Shown piece after piece: positions 15,167 to 23,396 of a stretch of 23,458 bases of DNA (the stretch's first letter is position 1; the number at the start of each line of letters is the position of its first letter). Source of the DNA: Geobacter sp. UBA5735 (GTDB lineage: Bacteria; Desulfobacterota; Desulfuromonadia; Geobacterales; Geobacteraceae); contig DIFZ01000033.1 of assembly GCA_002419385.1 (NCBI GenBank), positions 1 to 23,458 on the forward strand, written 5' to 3'. Below the pieces are notes generated by a model. The model saw only the letters and a list, made by a program, of their open reading frames with translations. It had not been told where the DNA came from and did not search any database. The translations under genes were made by a program, and so were the position numbers.

Positions 15167-15784
15167 ATGGATAGTCTGAAACAGGCGTTCTTTTCGAAAC
15201 ACGATCCGGTCATCGTGCCGCTCGTTCAGCAGGCTGCGGTGGGTATCGCGGGCGCAGGGGGGTTGGGTTCCAATGTTGCCGTCTCCCTGGCCCGCGCGGG
15301 GATCGGCAGGCTGGTGCTCGCAGATTTCGATGTGATCGAGCCGTCGAACCTGAACCGCCAACAGTTTTTCATCGAACAGCTCGGCATGGCGAAGGTCGTT
15401 GCCTTGCGTGACAATCTCGTGCGGATCAACCCGTTTTCCACGTATGAGATACATGAGGTAATCCTTGATGGGGAGAACATCCTCGAGATCTATGCTGATG
15501 TCGACATCATGGTCGAGGCCTTCGACAGGGTGGAAATGAAAGTTATGCTGGTGGAAACATGGGTAAAGCACTTTCCCGGCAAGCCTCTGATCGTGGGCAG
15601 CGGCATAGCGGGTTTCGGGGGCAACAACGAGTGCAGGACGGAGCAGCTGTTCGGCAATGTCTATGTGTGCGGCGATATGAAGAGTGACGCCGGCCTCATC
15701 CCGCCCTTCGCGCCGAAGGTCGCGCTGGTAGCGGCGATGCAGGCCAACCTGGCCCTGGAATTGCTTCTGGGCGGGAACCGCTGA
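15167..15784 (+). CDS. thiF: ThiF/MoeB-family sulfur carrier adenylyltransferase
   Basis: This 205-residue E1-like enzyme activates the C-terminus of a sulfur carrier protein with ATP. The nucleotide motif VGIAGAGGLGSNVAVSLARA is followed by LVLADFDVIEPSNLNRQQFF, the highly conserved ThiF/MoeB segment. VEAFDRVEMKVMLVE also fits. The zinc-binding double CXXC of long MoeB proteins is absent, as in the short ThiF subfamily. The start is uncertain. ATG 15119 overlaps the sulfur-carrier stop, but its ribosome site is only 3 bp away. ATG 15167 has GAGGGA with 7 bp spacing and gives the N-terminal length usual for the family. Its partner is almost certainly the preceding small protein. Confidence 0.88.
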   Translation: MDSLKQAFFSKHDPVIVPLVQQAAVGIAGAGGLGSNVAVSLARAGIGRLVLADFDVIEPSNLNRQQFFIEQLGMAKVVALRDNLVRINPFSTYEIHEVILDGENILEIYADVDIMVEAFDRVEMKVMLVETWVKHFPGKPLIVGSGIAGFGGNNECRTEQLFGNVYVCGDMKSDAGLIPPFAPKVALVAAMQANLALELLLGGNR

Positions 15785-15863
15785 AGCGGGGAAGGAAAGA
15801 CCCGGCTCTTCATCATGTAACCGTGCCGGTCGGGCATGCACCTGTTCCCGTGAAGAGTGAACT

Positions 15864-16718
15864 ATGAAAAACATAGGCATAGTTGCAAAAATCCATGACC
15901 CGAGGTGCGGCAAGGTGGCGGGAGATCTCGTCTCCTGGGTGACCGGCAAAGGGATGACCCCGCTGGTGGAGGAGCGGCTGACGGCCCACCTGGGAATGGG
16001 GGAAGGCTTCAAAGGATTCGAGATCGCCGCAAAGGCCGATCTGGTGGTGGTTCTCGGCGGCGACGGGACACTCATATCCGTTGCCCGCCTCATGGTCGAG
16101 AGGGAAGTCCCCATAGTGGGCGTGAACCTGGGCAGTCTTGGTTTCCTGACCGAGATTACGCTGTGCGAAATGTATGACCTGCTGGAGAAATTCCTTTCAG
16201 GCGAATACGGCATCTCGGAAAGGATGATGCTGCAAGCGCAGATTGTGAGAAACCGGGAAACGATTGCAACCTACCGTGTCCTCAACGATGTGGTTATTAA
16301 CAAAGGGGCTCTTGCGAGAATCATCGAGCTGGAAACAATGATCGACGGGAACTACCTCACCAGGTTTAGGTCGGACGGGCTCATCATCTCTACTCCGACA
16401 GGTTCAACCGGGTACTCCCTGGCTGCGCACGGCCCCGTGGTCCATCCTTCGCTTGACTGCCTGCTGGTAACCCCTATCTGCCCCCACACCCTTACCAACA
16501 GGCCGATCGTCGTCGGTGGCGGATCGTTGCTGACCATCCGGTTGAAGTCAAAGCATGAGGACGTTTTCCTCACGCTGGACGGGCAGATCAAACTCGACCT
16601 CGAATCCGGCGATACCATAGTGGTCAACAAGGCGGCCTGCAGGACGCGGCTGGTGGTGTCCCGCACCAAGGATTATTTCGAAGTGCTGCGTACCAAATTG
16701 AAATGGGGAGAGCGATAA
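15864..16718 (+). CDS. nadK: NAD kinase
   Basis: This 284-residue cytoplasmic enzyme phosphorylates NAD to NADP with ATP or polyphosphate. The catalytic motif is VVLGGDGTLISVAR near residue 65. NLGSLGFLTE follows near 90, then LNDVVINKG and FRSDGLIISTPTGSTGYSLA, the full NadK signature. CPHTLTNRPIVV is also conserved. The ribosome site is weak (GAAGAG about 6 bp before the ATG). The gene follows the ThiF-type gene by about 80 bp in the same direction with no visible promoter. It therefore probably belongs to the site C operon, where it could raise the NADP supply for the Nfn-like enzyme. Confidence 0.95.
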   Translation: MKNIGIVAKIHDPRCGKVAGDLVSWVTGKGMTPLVEERLTAHLGMGEGFKGFEIAAKADLVVVLGGDGTLISVARLMVEREVPIVGVNLGSLGFLTEITLCEMYDLLEKFLSGEYGISERMMLQAQIVRNRETIATYRVLNDVVINKGALARIIELETMIDGNYLTRFRSDGLIISTPTGSTGYSLAAHGPVVHPSLDCLLVTPICPHTLTNRPIVVGGGSLLTIRLKSKHEDVFLTLDGQIKLDLESGDTIVVNKAACRTRLVVSRTKDYFEVLRTKLKWGER

Positions 16719-16721
16719 CCT

Positions 16722-16750
16722 TTTCCAGCAGGAAACGGTCTTTTCCGGAC
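16722..16750. repeat. Dispersed repeat, copy 1
   Basis: TTTCCAGCAGGAAACGGTC followed by TTTTCCG closely matches 23367-23396, with two or three substitutions and one inserted C. GGAAA and TTTCC within it can pair as a small hairpin. It stands directly in front of the palindromic element at 16757 and may be part of the same repeat family. Confidence 0.5.
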
Positions 16751-16756
16751 ACTGAT

Positions 16757-16838
16757 CCGTCTTTCCGGCGAAAGCAGGAATCCAGTCTTTTCAATTATTT
16801 TCAGGAAAACTGGACCCCGTTTTTCAACGGGGTGACGG
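16757..16838. repeat. Palindromic REP/MITE-like element with three hairpins
   Basis: The outer ends CCGTC (16757-16761) and GACGG (16834-16838) are complementary. Between them lie three nested stems: TTCCgGC/GCaGGAA (16763-16780, GAAA loop), TCCAGT/ACTGGA (16781-16786 with 16809-16814), and ACCCCGTT/AACGGGGT (16814-16833). The result is a cloverleaf-like fold of about 82 bp. The first part (CCGTC, TTTCCGGCGAAAGCAGGAA, TCCAG) resembles the CGTCATTCCCGCGAAAGCGGGAATCC-type intergenic repeats seen in many proteobacteria. It follows nadK and faces the end of the RCC1 gene. Confidence 0.65.
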
Positions 16839-16844
16839 TTTTTT
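16814..16844 (+). terminator. Terminator-like arm of the palindromic element
   Basis: An 8-bp stem (16814-16821 with 16826-16833) with a TTTC loop is followed after 5 bases by TTTTTT (16839-16844). This would end the operon that closes with nadK. The gap between stem and T tract is longer than ideal, so efficiency is uncertain. Confidence 0.5.
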
Positions 16845-16899
16845 GCGAATTGATCAGTCTTGTTTTGAGGGATTGTTCCGTTCTTTTTTGATTCGGCCC

Positions 16900-19328
16900 T
16901 TATCTGATGATGAAATTCTCGATAACAGCCAGACCCCCTCGTATCGTCAGAACCCCCTCCAGGGTCGAGACGTCATGGTTGCTGGAGAATGATGCATCAT
17001 ATCCGCCTTTGAGTATGATGGTGATATTTTTGTCCAAGACCAGATTCTCATTGAAGGTGGCGATCCTTGCCTGGATGGTGTTCCCATTGGATGCCGATGA
17101 ATACGCGCTGGATAATGTCGTGAAGTAATCGCCTCCCACTATTCTGACCAGATCGACATACCTGAAGCTGGCGTAGACTGTCGTCACTGAGGACATGGTC
17201 AGAGCACAATTCCCGGTTCCGGAACACCCTCCCAGCCAGCCTGCGAAGATGGAATCGGCATCAGGCGTTGCTGTAAGGGTTACCGGGGCGCCAGGGAAAA
17301 ACAGCGCCGAGCAGGTTCCGGTAGTGCAGGAAATTCCCGATGGGTCGCTGTGGACGGAGCCGCCGCCGGTGCCGGTCAATATGGTGGTCAGGGCAAGGGC
17401 ATTTGTCATCGCCTGGACCGGTGCATGACGTTCCGTGGTCGTACCGTCGCCCAGTTGGCCGTTGGTGTTGGCCCCCCACGTCCGAAGCATACCGTCGCCC
17501 AAAAGGGCTCCCGTATGATATGCTCCAGCGTCTATGGCAACCACGCCGCTCAGGCCGGATACGAGGACCGGCGTGGAATGATTGCTGGTTGTCCCATCAC
17601 CCAGCTGGCCGTAATAGTTGCTTCCCCAAGCGCGGACCGTACCGTCGCTCATCAGTGCCACCGTGTGATTTCTTCCAGCGGCAATGGCAATCACGCCGCT
17701 GAGACCGGTCACCGTGACCGCTGAATTACGCTGCGTGGTCGTCCCGTCGCCCAGCTGTCCGTAAAAGTTGTCTCCCCACGCCCGGAGCGTACCGTTGTTC
17801 AAAAGCGCCACCGTGTGATTCTCTCCCGCAGCAATGGCGGTCACCCCGTTCATCCCGGTGACGGTTACCGGGGTGCTGCTTCCCGTGTTGGTCCCGTTTC
17901 CCAGCTGGCCGTAGCTGTTGTGTCCCCAAGCCCATACTGTGCCGTCGCTCGTCAGGGCAACCGTGTGGTTCCATCCGGCGGAAACGGCGCGTACCCCGTT
18001 CAGGCCTGTCACTTCGACCGGAGCGAGACGGTTTTGGGTCGTTTCGTCACCCAGTTGGCCATAGGCATTGAAACCCCACGCGCGGAGGGTGCCGTTGCCC
18101 ATGAGCGCCACCGTGTGCAGATCTCCTGCGGCAAGCGCTTTCGCTCCGCCCAGACCGGCCACCAGGGCCGGGGTAAGGCGGTCAATGGTTGTTCCGTCCC
18201 CCAGTTGACCGGCATTGTTCTGCCCCCATGCCGTGAGCGTGCCGTCGTTTTTCAGGGTCACCGTGTGCGTGCCTCCCGTTGCCAGTGAGGTCATCAAGGC
18301 GTTGTTCTGCACGGTAAAACCCGCCACCCGGAACGGGTAAATCTGTTGTACTGTTGACCCGTCGCCCAGTTGGCCATAATTGTTTGCCCCCCAAGCCCGG
18401 ACCGTGCCGTCGCTTGTCAACGCCACCGTGTGATAGGCTGACGCGTCAAATGCGGTTACCCCGCTCAGCACTTGTACAATAACGGGGGTATTCCGGTCAG
18501 TGCCTGTTCCGTCGCCCAGTTCTCCATAATCGTTCCTGCCCCACGCACGAAGCGTGCCGTCGTTCAACAAGGCCACCGTGTGATCTCCTGCGGCAATGCC
18601 AATAACCCCGCTCAGGCCGGATACCGTGACCGGTTCGTCGCTATGGGTGAATGTTCCATTGCCCAACTGGCCGTAATTGTTCCTGCCCCAGGCCCGGAGC
18701 GTGCCGTCGCTCAACAGGGCCACTGAGTGGTCGCTTGCGGCCACGGTAGTCACCCCGCTCAACCCTGGCACGCTGACGGGGATGAGCGGTTCGTTTTGGT
18801 CCCGTCGCCCAGTTGCCCGCAATCGTTGGCTCCCCATGCCCGGAGTGTCCTGTCGCTCATGATGGCCACCGTGTGGGCAGTCCCGACTGCAATGGCAATC
18901 ACCCCGTTCAATCCGGTTACGGTGACCGGGGTTGTGCTGTCCGTGTTCGTCCCGTTGACAAGCTGGCCATCAGCATTGTGTCCCCAGGACCGGACGGTGC
19001 CGTCGCCCATGAGCGCCGCCGTGTGAAAATATCCGGCGGCAAGGGAAATGACCTCGCCCAGCCCGATCACGGTGACCGGGGCGTTACGGTCCGCAGTAGT
19101 CCCGTCGCCCAGCTGGCCGTAATTGTTAAGCCCCCACGCCCGGACCGTGCCGTCGCTCATCAGCGCCACCGTGTGCAACCCTCCAGCGGCAATCTGGGGT
19201 GCGCTCGCAGCAACGGGCATTTCTCCGGCAACTGCTGTCAGAAGGACAGCTGCCAGAAGCGCATTCAAAATTCTGAATCCTGTGGCTGAAATGCTGCGAC
19301 AGCACTTTTCCCGGTTAACCGTTGCCAT
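16900..19328 (-). pseudogene. Exported RCC1-repeat protein, split by a frameshift
   Basis: The start at 19328 (MATVNREKCC...) has GGAGG 8 bp upstream and a signal peptide with the hydrophobic core ILNALLAAVLLTAVAG and a likely cut after VAASA. About 12 RCC1-type repeats of roughly 50 residues follow, each like HTVALMSDGTVRAWGxNxYG, QLGDGTT, PVTVTGLxGVxAIAAG. Such repeats form beta-propellers. After the third repeat the frame breaks. The first frame stops at 18759, while repeats 4-12 continue in another frame to 16900. The repeat pattern is restored by adding one base in the GGGG run at 18778-18781. The C-terminus has an InlB-like domain (FAGWLGGCSGTGNCALTM) and a short beta-helix-like end with GGYDASFSSN. 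A sequencing error, a true pseudogene and phase variation are all possible. Confidence 0.85.
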
Positions 19329-19446
19329 GATGAACACCTCCATGGGAAAGAGCCGCACCAACTGTTCGATGGCTGGTGGTGGATTCTCCGTACCCTTCCC
19401 GTCATCAGCTTTCCGGAGTTTTCACGACTAACACCACATAATCACT

Positions 19447-19455
19447 ATTTTACCA
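19447..19455 (-). promoter_or_regulatory. Possible extended -10 promoter of the RCC1 gene
   Basis: On the minus strand TGGTAAAAT (19455-19447) is an extended -10 box. The -35 region is poor. The leader to ATG 19328 is about 110 nt and contains a CTCCG/CGGAG hairpin. I looked for the conserved segments of the cyclic dinucleotide (GEMM) riboswitch known from Geobacter leaders and did not find them. Confidence 0.3.
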
Positions 19456-19551
19456 GATCAGGCCGGCTGTCCCAGAAGTCTTGACAATTATATTTTTGCA
19501 GTCTGTTTGAGGCCGTTGAAGGGAAGCTGGCGGTGAGCGCGTCTGAATCTG

Positions 19552-19560
19552 TGTTATACT
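19552..19560 (+). promoter_or_regulatory. Extended -10 promoter of pncB
   Basis: TGTTATACT gives a TGN extension and a near-consensus -10 box, 36 bp before the pncB start. TTGACA at 19481-19486 is too far upstream to pair with it and could serve a second start. AGGGAG lies about 6 bp before ATG 19597. Confidence 0.5.
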
Positions 19561-19596
19561 GGGAACAAGCGAATATCGACGGTACAGGGAGAAAGT

Positions 19597-21042
19597 ATGG
19601 CCTACTCCGCCCTCCTGACTGATCTCTACCAGCTCACCATGCTGGCCGGCTATTTCGAGAAGGGGATGCATGAAACCCCGGCCGTTTTCGACCTCTTTTA
19701 CCGGACGCCCCCTTTCGAGGGCGGCTACGCGGTTTTCGCCGGCCTGGAACCTGCCCTGCACTACCTGTCTTCACTCCGGTTCACCGATGATGACCTTTTC
19801 TACCTCAAGGGTCTGAAGCTGTTCAAGCCCGACTTCCTGGACTACCTGGAGGGGTTCCGCTTCCGCGGCAGGGTCACCGCCCTGGCAGAGGGTTCGGTGG
19901 CGTTCCCCCTCGGGCCTCTGCTGACCGTGGAGGCTTCCATGGCCCAGGCGCAGCTGGTGGAGACGGCGCTCCTGAACATCATCAATTTCCAGACCCTGGT
20001 TGCCACGAAAGCTGCCAGAATCGTCACCATGGCCGGAGTGGGCGAGGTGGTGGAATTCGGCCTGCGGCGGGCGCAGGGTCCGGACGGGGGGTTGAGCGAG
20101 GTCCGGGGCGCCTTCATCGGCGGGGTCGGGAGTACGAGCAACGTCCTGGCCGGGAAGACGCTCGGCATACCGGTCAAGGGGACCCACGCCCACAGCTGGA
20201 TCATGGCATTCCCTGACGAGCTGTCGGCGTTCCGCGCCTACGCCGAGGTCTTCCCTGACGGCAGCGTGCTCCTGGTGGATACCTACGACACCCTGGAAAG
20301 CGGCATGCCCAACGCCGTTACCGTGGCCGGAGAACTGAGGGACAGGGGGCACCGCCTGGCGGGAGTCCGGCTCGACTCGGGCGACTTGTCGTATCTGAGC
20401 CGTGAAGCACGGCGGATGCTGGACGAGGCAGGGTTCCCCGACGTCAGGATATTGGCATCCAATGAACTGGATGAATACATCATCCGCTCGATTCAGGAGA
20501 ATGGGGGGCGTGTCGATATCTACGGCGTCGGCACCAGGCTGGCGACCTGCCAGGGAGAGGGCGGCGGGGCGCTTGGCGGCGTCTACAAGCTGGTCCGCTT
20601 TGGCGACACGCCCAAACTGAAGGTTACCAGCGACATTTCCAAGAGCACCATCCCGGACCGCAAGCGCCTGCTCAGGGCAGTCGGCGTGGACGGAAAATTC
20701 CTGATGGACATCATGTGCCGGCTGGACGAAGATCTCGAGCCGGGCGACGTGGTTTTCGACCCGACGAACCCGGCCCGGAACAAGCCCATTCCCATCGGCG
20801 CACGCCTGGTCGATGTCCGTTCGGTGGTGATGGAGGATGGTGTGATTTCCGCGCCGCTGCCTTCCCTCGACGAACTGGCGGACCGGTGCCGGGAACAGTT
20901 GAGCCGCCTCCCCGAGGGGGTGCTGCGCCTGGACAACCCCCACCGGTACAAGGTCTCCGTGAGCAGACGCCTGAATGATCTGCGCACGCAGCTCATTGAC
21001 GAGGTGCGACGGGGTTACCCGCACGCGGTTGTTCGAAATTGA
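19597..21042 (+). CDS. pncB: Nicotinate phosphoribosyltransferase
   Basis: This 481-residue enzyme makes nicotinate mononucleotide from nicotinate and PRPP with ATP, the first step of the Preiss-Handler NAD salvage route. The N-terminus LLTDLYQLTMLAGYFEKGM is typical. EFGLRRAQGPDG near residue 152 contains conserved active-site residues, and GTHAHSWIMAFPDE near 200 includes the histidine region that is phosphorylated in the family. DTYDTLESGMPNAV and GVRLDSGDL, then ASNELDEYII and DIYGVGTRLAT, complete the phosphate and PRPP sites. The length matches the long bacterial form. It has its own promoter and is followed 37 bp later by nicotinamidase, so the pair converts nicotinamide to nicotinate mononucleotide. 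Confidence 0.96.
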   Translation: MAYSALLTDLYQLTMLAGYFEKGMHETPAVFDLFYRTPPFEGGYAVFAGLEPALHYLSSLRFTDDDLFYLKGLKLFKPDFLDYLEGFRFRGRVTALAEGSVAFPLGPLLTVEASMAQAQLVETALLNIINFQTLVATKAARIVTMAGVGEVVEFGLRRAQGPDGGLSEVRGAFIGGVGSTSNVLAGKTLGIPVKGTHAHSWIMAFPDELSAFRAYAEVFPDGSVLLVDTYDTLESGMPNAVTVAGELRDRGHRLAGVRLDSGDLSYLSREARRMLDEAGFPDVRILASNELDEYIIRSIQENGGRVDIYGVGTRLATCQGEGGGALGGVYKLVRFGDTPKLKVTSDISKSTIPDRKRLLRAVGVDGKFLMDIMCRLDEDLEPGDVVFDPTNPARNKPIPIGARLVDVRSVVMEDGVISAPLPSLDELADRCREQLSRLPEGVLRLDNPHRYKVSVSRRLNDLRTQLIDEVRRGYPHAVVRN

Positions 21043-21079
21043 ACCGGACCGGGAACAGGGATGAAAGGGGGAACGTGCT

Positions 21080-21673
21080 GTGAAGAAGGCGGCCCTGCTG
21101 ATCGTTGACGTGCAGGTTGATTTCTGCCCCGGCGGGAACCTGCCGGTTGCCGGAGGGGATGAGGTGGTTCCTGTCCTGAACGGCTATGTGGCGCTGTTCC
21201 GGGCACGGGGCCTGCCGGTGTTCGCGTCGAGGGACTGGCATCCGGCCGCTTCGTCGCACTTCAGGACGCATGGCGGGATATGGCCGGTTCACTGCGTCCG
21301 TGAAACTGCGGGAGCCGGGTTCCATTTCGGACTTGAGCTGCCTGCGGATGCCATTGTCGTATCCAAGGGAACGGATCCGGGAGAGGACGGGTTTTCTTCG
21401 TTCGACGGTGTGGACGGAAACGGGGTTCCCCTGGCTGACTGCCTGCGGAAACGGGGGGTGGAGCGCCTCTTCGTTGGGGGGCTTGCGACCGACTACTGTG
21501 TCAGGCAGACGGTGCTTGACGGCCTTGCCGAAGGGTTTGCCGTGACGCTTCTGGTCGATGCTGTGCGGGGCGTGGATCTGGAACCCGGCGATGGGGCGGA
21601 AGCGATCCGGGAGATGGTGAAGGCGGGCGCTTCGACAGCAACACGGGAAAAACTGGAGCTTATCTGCCAATAA
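21080..21673 (+). CDS. pncA: Nicotinamidase
   Basis: This 197-residue isochorismatase-like amidase hydrolyses nicotinamide to nicotinate. The catalytic aspartate is in LLIVDVQVDFCPGG. The metal site is FASRDWHPAASSHF (Asp and His), with a further conserved GIWPVHC. VSKGTDP carries the conserved lysine. The nucleophile is the cysteine of GLATDYCVRQT. The start is GTG 21080, with an AAAGGGGGA ribosome site about 8 bp upstream. A longer frame is not supported. It is downstream of pncB in the same direction, with a 37-bp gap, and they should be co-transcribed. A hairpin terminator follows. Other isochorismatase-fold activities are unlikely, given the pncB neighbour and intact motifs. Confidence 0.94.
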   Translation: MKKAALLIVDVQVDFCPGGNLPVAGGDEVVPVLNGYVALFRARGLPVFASRDWHPAASSHFRTHGGIWPVHCVRETAGAGFHFGLELPADAIVVSKGTDPGEDGFSSFDGVDGNGVPLADCLRKRGVERLFVGGLATDYCVRQTVLDGLAEGFAVTLLVDAVRGVDLEPGDGAEAIREMVKAGASTATREKLELICQ

Positions 21674-21675
21674 AG

Positions 21676-21701
21676 CGGGCAGGGGCGCTGACCCCTGCCC
21701 G
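21676..21701. terminator. Hairpin between convergent pncA and serA
   Basis: CGGGCAGGGG (21676-21685) pairs perfectly with CCCCTGCCCG (21692-21701) around a 6-base loop. It is followed by TTCTGCTTCC on the plus strand and CTTTATT on the minus strand. Only short T stretches are present, but the position between two convergent stop codons and the 10-bp GC stem support termination in both directions. Confidence 0.75.
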
Positions 21702-21722
21702 TTCTGCTTCCAACCGGCTGTG

Positions 21723-23327
21723 TCAGCCCTGCCGTGCCGTGATCATGTGGAGCGACTTGGCGTAATTGGCTTCGGTAGCCGTGCGGATTTCCTCCACCAC
21801 GAAGGAGGGCAGCGGCGAGTCGAGGGAGAGGATGACCATTGCTTCGCCCTTTTTCTCCCGTCTTCCCAGGTTCATGGCAGCTATGTTGATATCATGTTTG
21901 CCGAGCAGCATCCCGATCTTGCCGATCATGCCGGGGCGGTCCTGGTAAGAGAGGATAAGCATGAACTCCTCAGGGGTGAAATCGACCTGGTAATCGCGCA
22001 GTTGGACAATGCGCGGCATACCCTCGAAATGCGTTCCGGCGATTATCCGCTTTTCATTGGGGCCTTCGATGGTTATGGTTACCATGTTGGAGAACGACCC
22101 CGGTTCTTTGAGCTTTACTTCCTCTACGGCTATACCCATGTTTTCCGCCACCAGGTTGGCATTCACCATGTTCACGTCCTGCTCCACCTTGCGATTGAGA
22201 AGCGCGGCCAGCCCGCAGACGGTGATGGGTGTGGTGCAGTGTTCCGCGATGTTTCCCGCATAGGTGAACGTCACCTTGTTCATGTTTGTGTCCAGCAACT
22301 GGACGACGAAATCGCCCATGATGTTCACCAGCCTGAGGAACGGGCGCATCTGTTCCATCAGGGTCAGGTCGAAGCGCGGAATGTTGACGGCGTTTTCCAG
22401 TGGCTGCTCGTCCAGGTAGCGGATGACCTCGCGGGCTACATCCACAGCAACGTTAACCTGTGCTTCATGGGTTGATGCCCCCAGGTGCGGAACGGAAACC
22501 ACCCGCTCGTGGGCGATGAGGTTCTTGATGATGTCCGACTTGGGAGGCTCCTCGCTGTAGACATCGATTGCAGCGCCTTTGACTTTGCCGCTGTTGAGGG
22601 CGTTCAGGAGCGCCTCTTCGTTCACGATGCCGCCGCGTGCGGTATTGACGATGATCACGCCATCCTTCATCCGGGCGAACTCCTTCTCGCCGAGAAGATT
22701 TTTTGTTTCATCATTCTTGGGAATGTGCAGGGTGATGACATCCGCCGTGGTGATGATTTCATCCAGTGAAACCAGACGTATACCCAGGTCCTTGGCCCGC
22801 TTTTCCGAGACGAAGGGGTCGCAGCCGATGACTTCGCATTCGAACGCCTGGAGCCTGGAGACGACCCGGCCGCCGACCTTGCTCAGGCCGACGACGCCGG
22901 CAACCTTGCCCTTCAGCTCGGAACCCATGAATGCCGAACGGTTCCATTCTCCCCGCTTGATGCTCGCGTCTGCCTTGGGAATGTTGCGGCAGAGGGAAAG
23001 GAGCAGCGCCAGGGTGTGTTCGGCAACGCTGTTGGTGTTGCCGAAGGGGGCGTTCAGGACGATGATGCCCTTGGCGCTCGCGACTTCAACGTCCACACTG
23101 TCGATGCCTACCCCCGCGCGAGCCACCAGCTTCAGCTTCTTTCCCGCCTCGAGAACATCCCGGTCGACCTTGGTTGCGCTCCGGGTGATGATGGCGTCGT
23201 ACTCGCCGATGGTGGCAATCAGCTCTTCTTTGCTCAGCCCGAGCTTGACGTCGACTTCCACGCGCGGATCCTTCTCCAGGACCAGCAGCCCTTCATGGGC
23301 GAGCTTTTCAGTAACGATTACTTTCAT
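21723..23327 (-). CDS. serA: D-3-phosphoglycerate dehydrogenase, long ACT-domain form
   Basis: This 534-residue enzyme oxidises 3-phosphoglycerate to 3-phosphohydroxypyruvate with NAD, the first step of serine synthesis. The domains are substrate/nucleotide-binding (about 1-315), an intervening ASB domain (about 315-450) and a C-terminal ACT domain (about 460-534, LILSYQDRPGMIGKIGMLLG), which usually senses serine. The catalytic residues are visible: Arg in NTARGGIVNEEAL, Glu in DVYSEEPP and His in SVPHLGASTHE. The dinucleotide motif reads GLSKVG where the family has GLGxxG, so its second glycine is serine. The start at 23327 has AAGGAG 5 bp upstream. The longer open frame to 23408 lacks family similarity. 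The gene is single, convergent with pncA, and has no functional tie to its neighbours here. Confidence 0.96.
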   Translation of the reverse strand: MKVIVTEKLAHEGLLVLEKDPRVEVDVKLGLSKEELIATIGEYDAIITRSATKVDRDVLEAGKKLKLVARAGVGIDSVDVEVASAKGIIVLNAPFGNTNSVAEHTLALLLSLCRNIPKADASIKRGEWNRSAFMGSELKGKVAGVVGLSKVGGRVVSRLQAFECEVIGCDPFVSEKRAKDLGIRLVSLDEIITTADVITLHIPKNDETKNLLGEKEFARMKDGVIIVNTARGGIVNEEALLNALNSGKVKGAAIDVYSEEPPKSDIIKNLIAHERVVSVPHLGASTHEAQVNVAVDVAREVIRYLDEQPLENAVNIPRFDLTLMEQMRPFLRLVNIMGDFVVQLLDTNMNKVTFTYAGNIAEHCTTPITVCGLAALLNRKVEQDVNMVNANLVAENMGIAVEEVKLKEPGSFSNMVTITIEGPNEKRIIAGTHFEGMPRIVQLRDYQVDFTPEEFMLILSYQDRPGMIGKIGMLLGKHDINIAAMNLGRREKKGEAMVILSLDSPLPSFVVEEIRTATEANYAKSLHMITARQG

Positions 23328-23344
23328 TTCCACTCCTTGTGATG

Positions 23345-23356
23345 GGTAGTGTACCA
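23345..23356 (-). promoter_or_regulatory. Possible extended -10 promoter of serA
   Basis: On the minus strand TGGTACACT gives an extended -10 box (TACACT at 23353-23348), placing a transcription start near 23341, just ahead of the AAGGAG ribosome site. No good -35 box is visible at 17 bp. A TTGACA at 23408-23403 is too far upstream. Confidence 0.3.
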
Positions 23357-23366
23357 AAACCAAAAG

Positions 23367-23396
23367 TTTCCATCCGGAAACGGTCCTTTTCCGCCC
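23367..23396. repeat. Dispersed repeat, copy 2
   Basis: TTTCCATCCGGAAACGGTC followed by CTTTTCCG is the second copy of the repeat seen at 16722-16750. It lies in the upstream region of serA. The remaining DNA to 23458 holds no recognisable gene. Confidence 0.5.

Noticed and set aside
17195..19289. Plus-strand frames across the RCC1 gene
   Set aside because: They are repetitive antisense products of the RCC1 repeats and lack family similarity.
19329..19450. Cyclic dinucleotide riboswitch in the RCC1 leader
   Set aside because: Only a CTCCG/CGGAG hairpin is seen. The conserved GEMM segments were not found.
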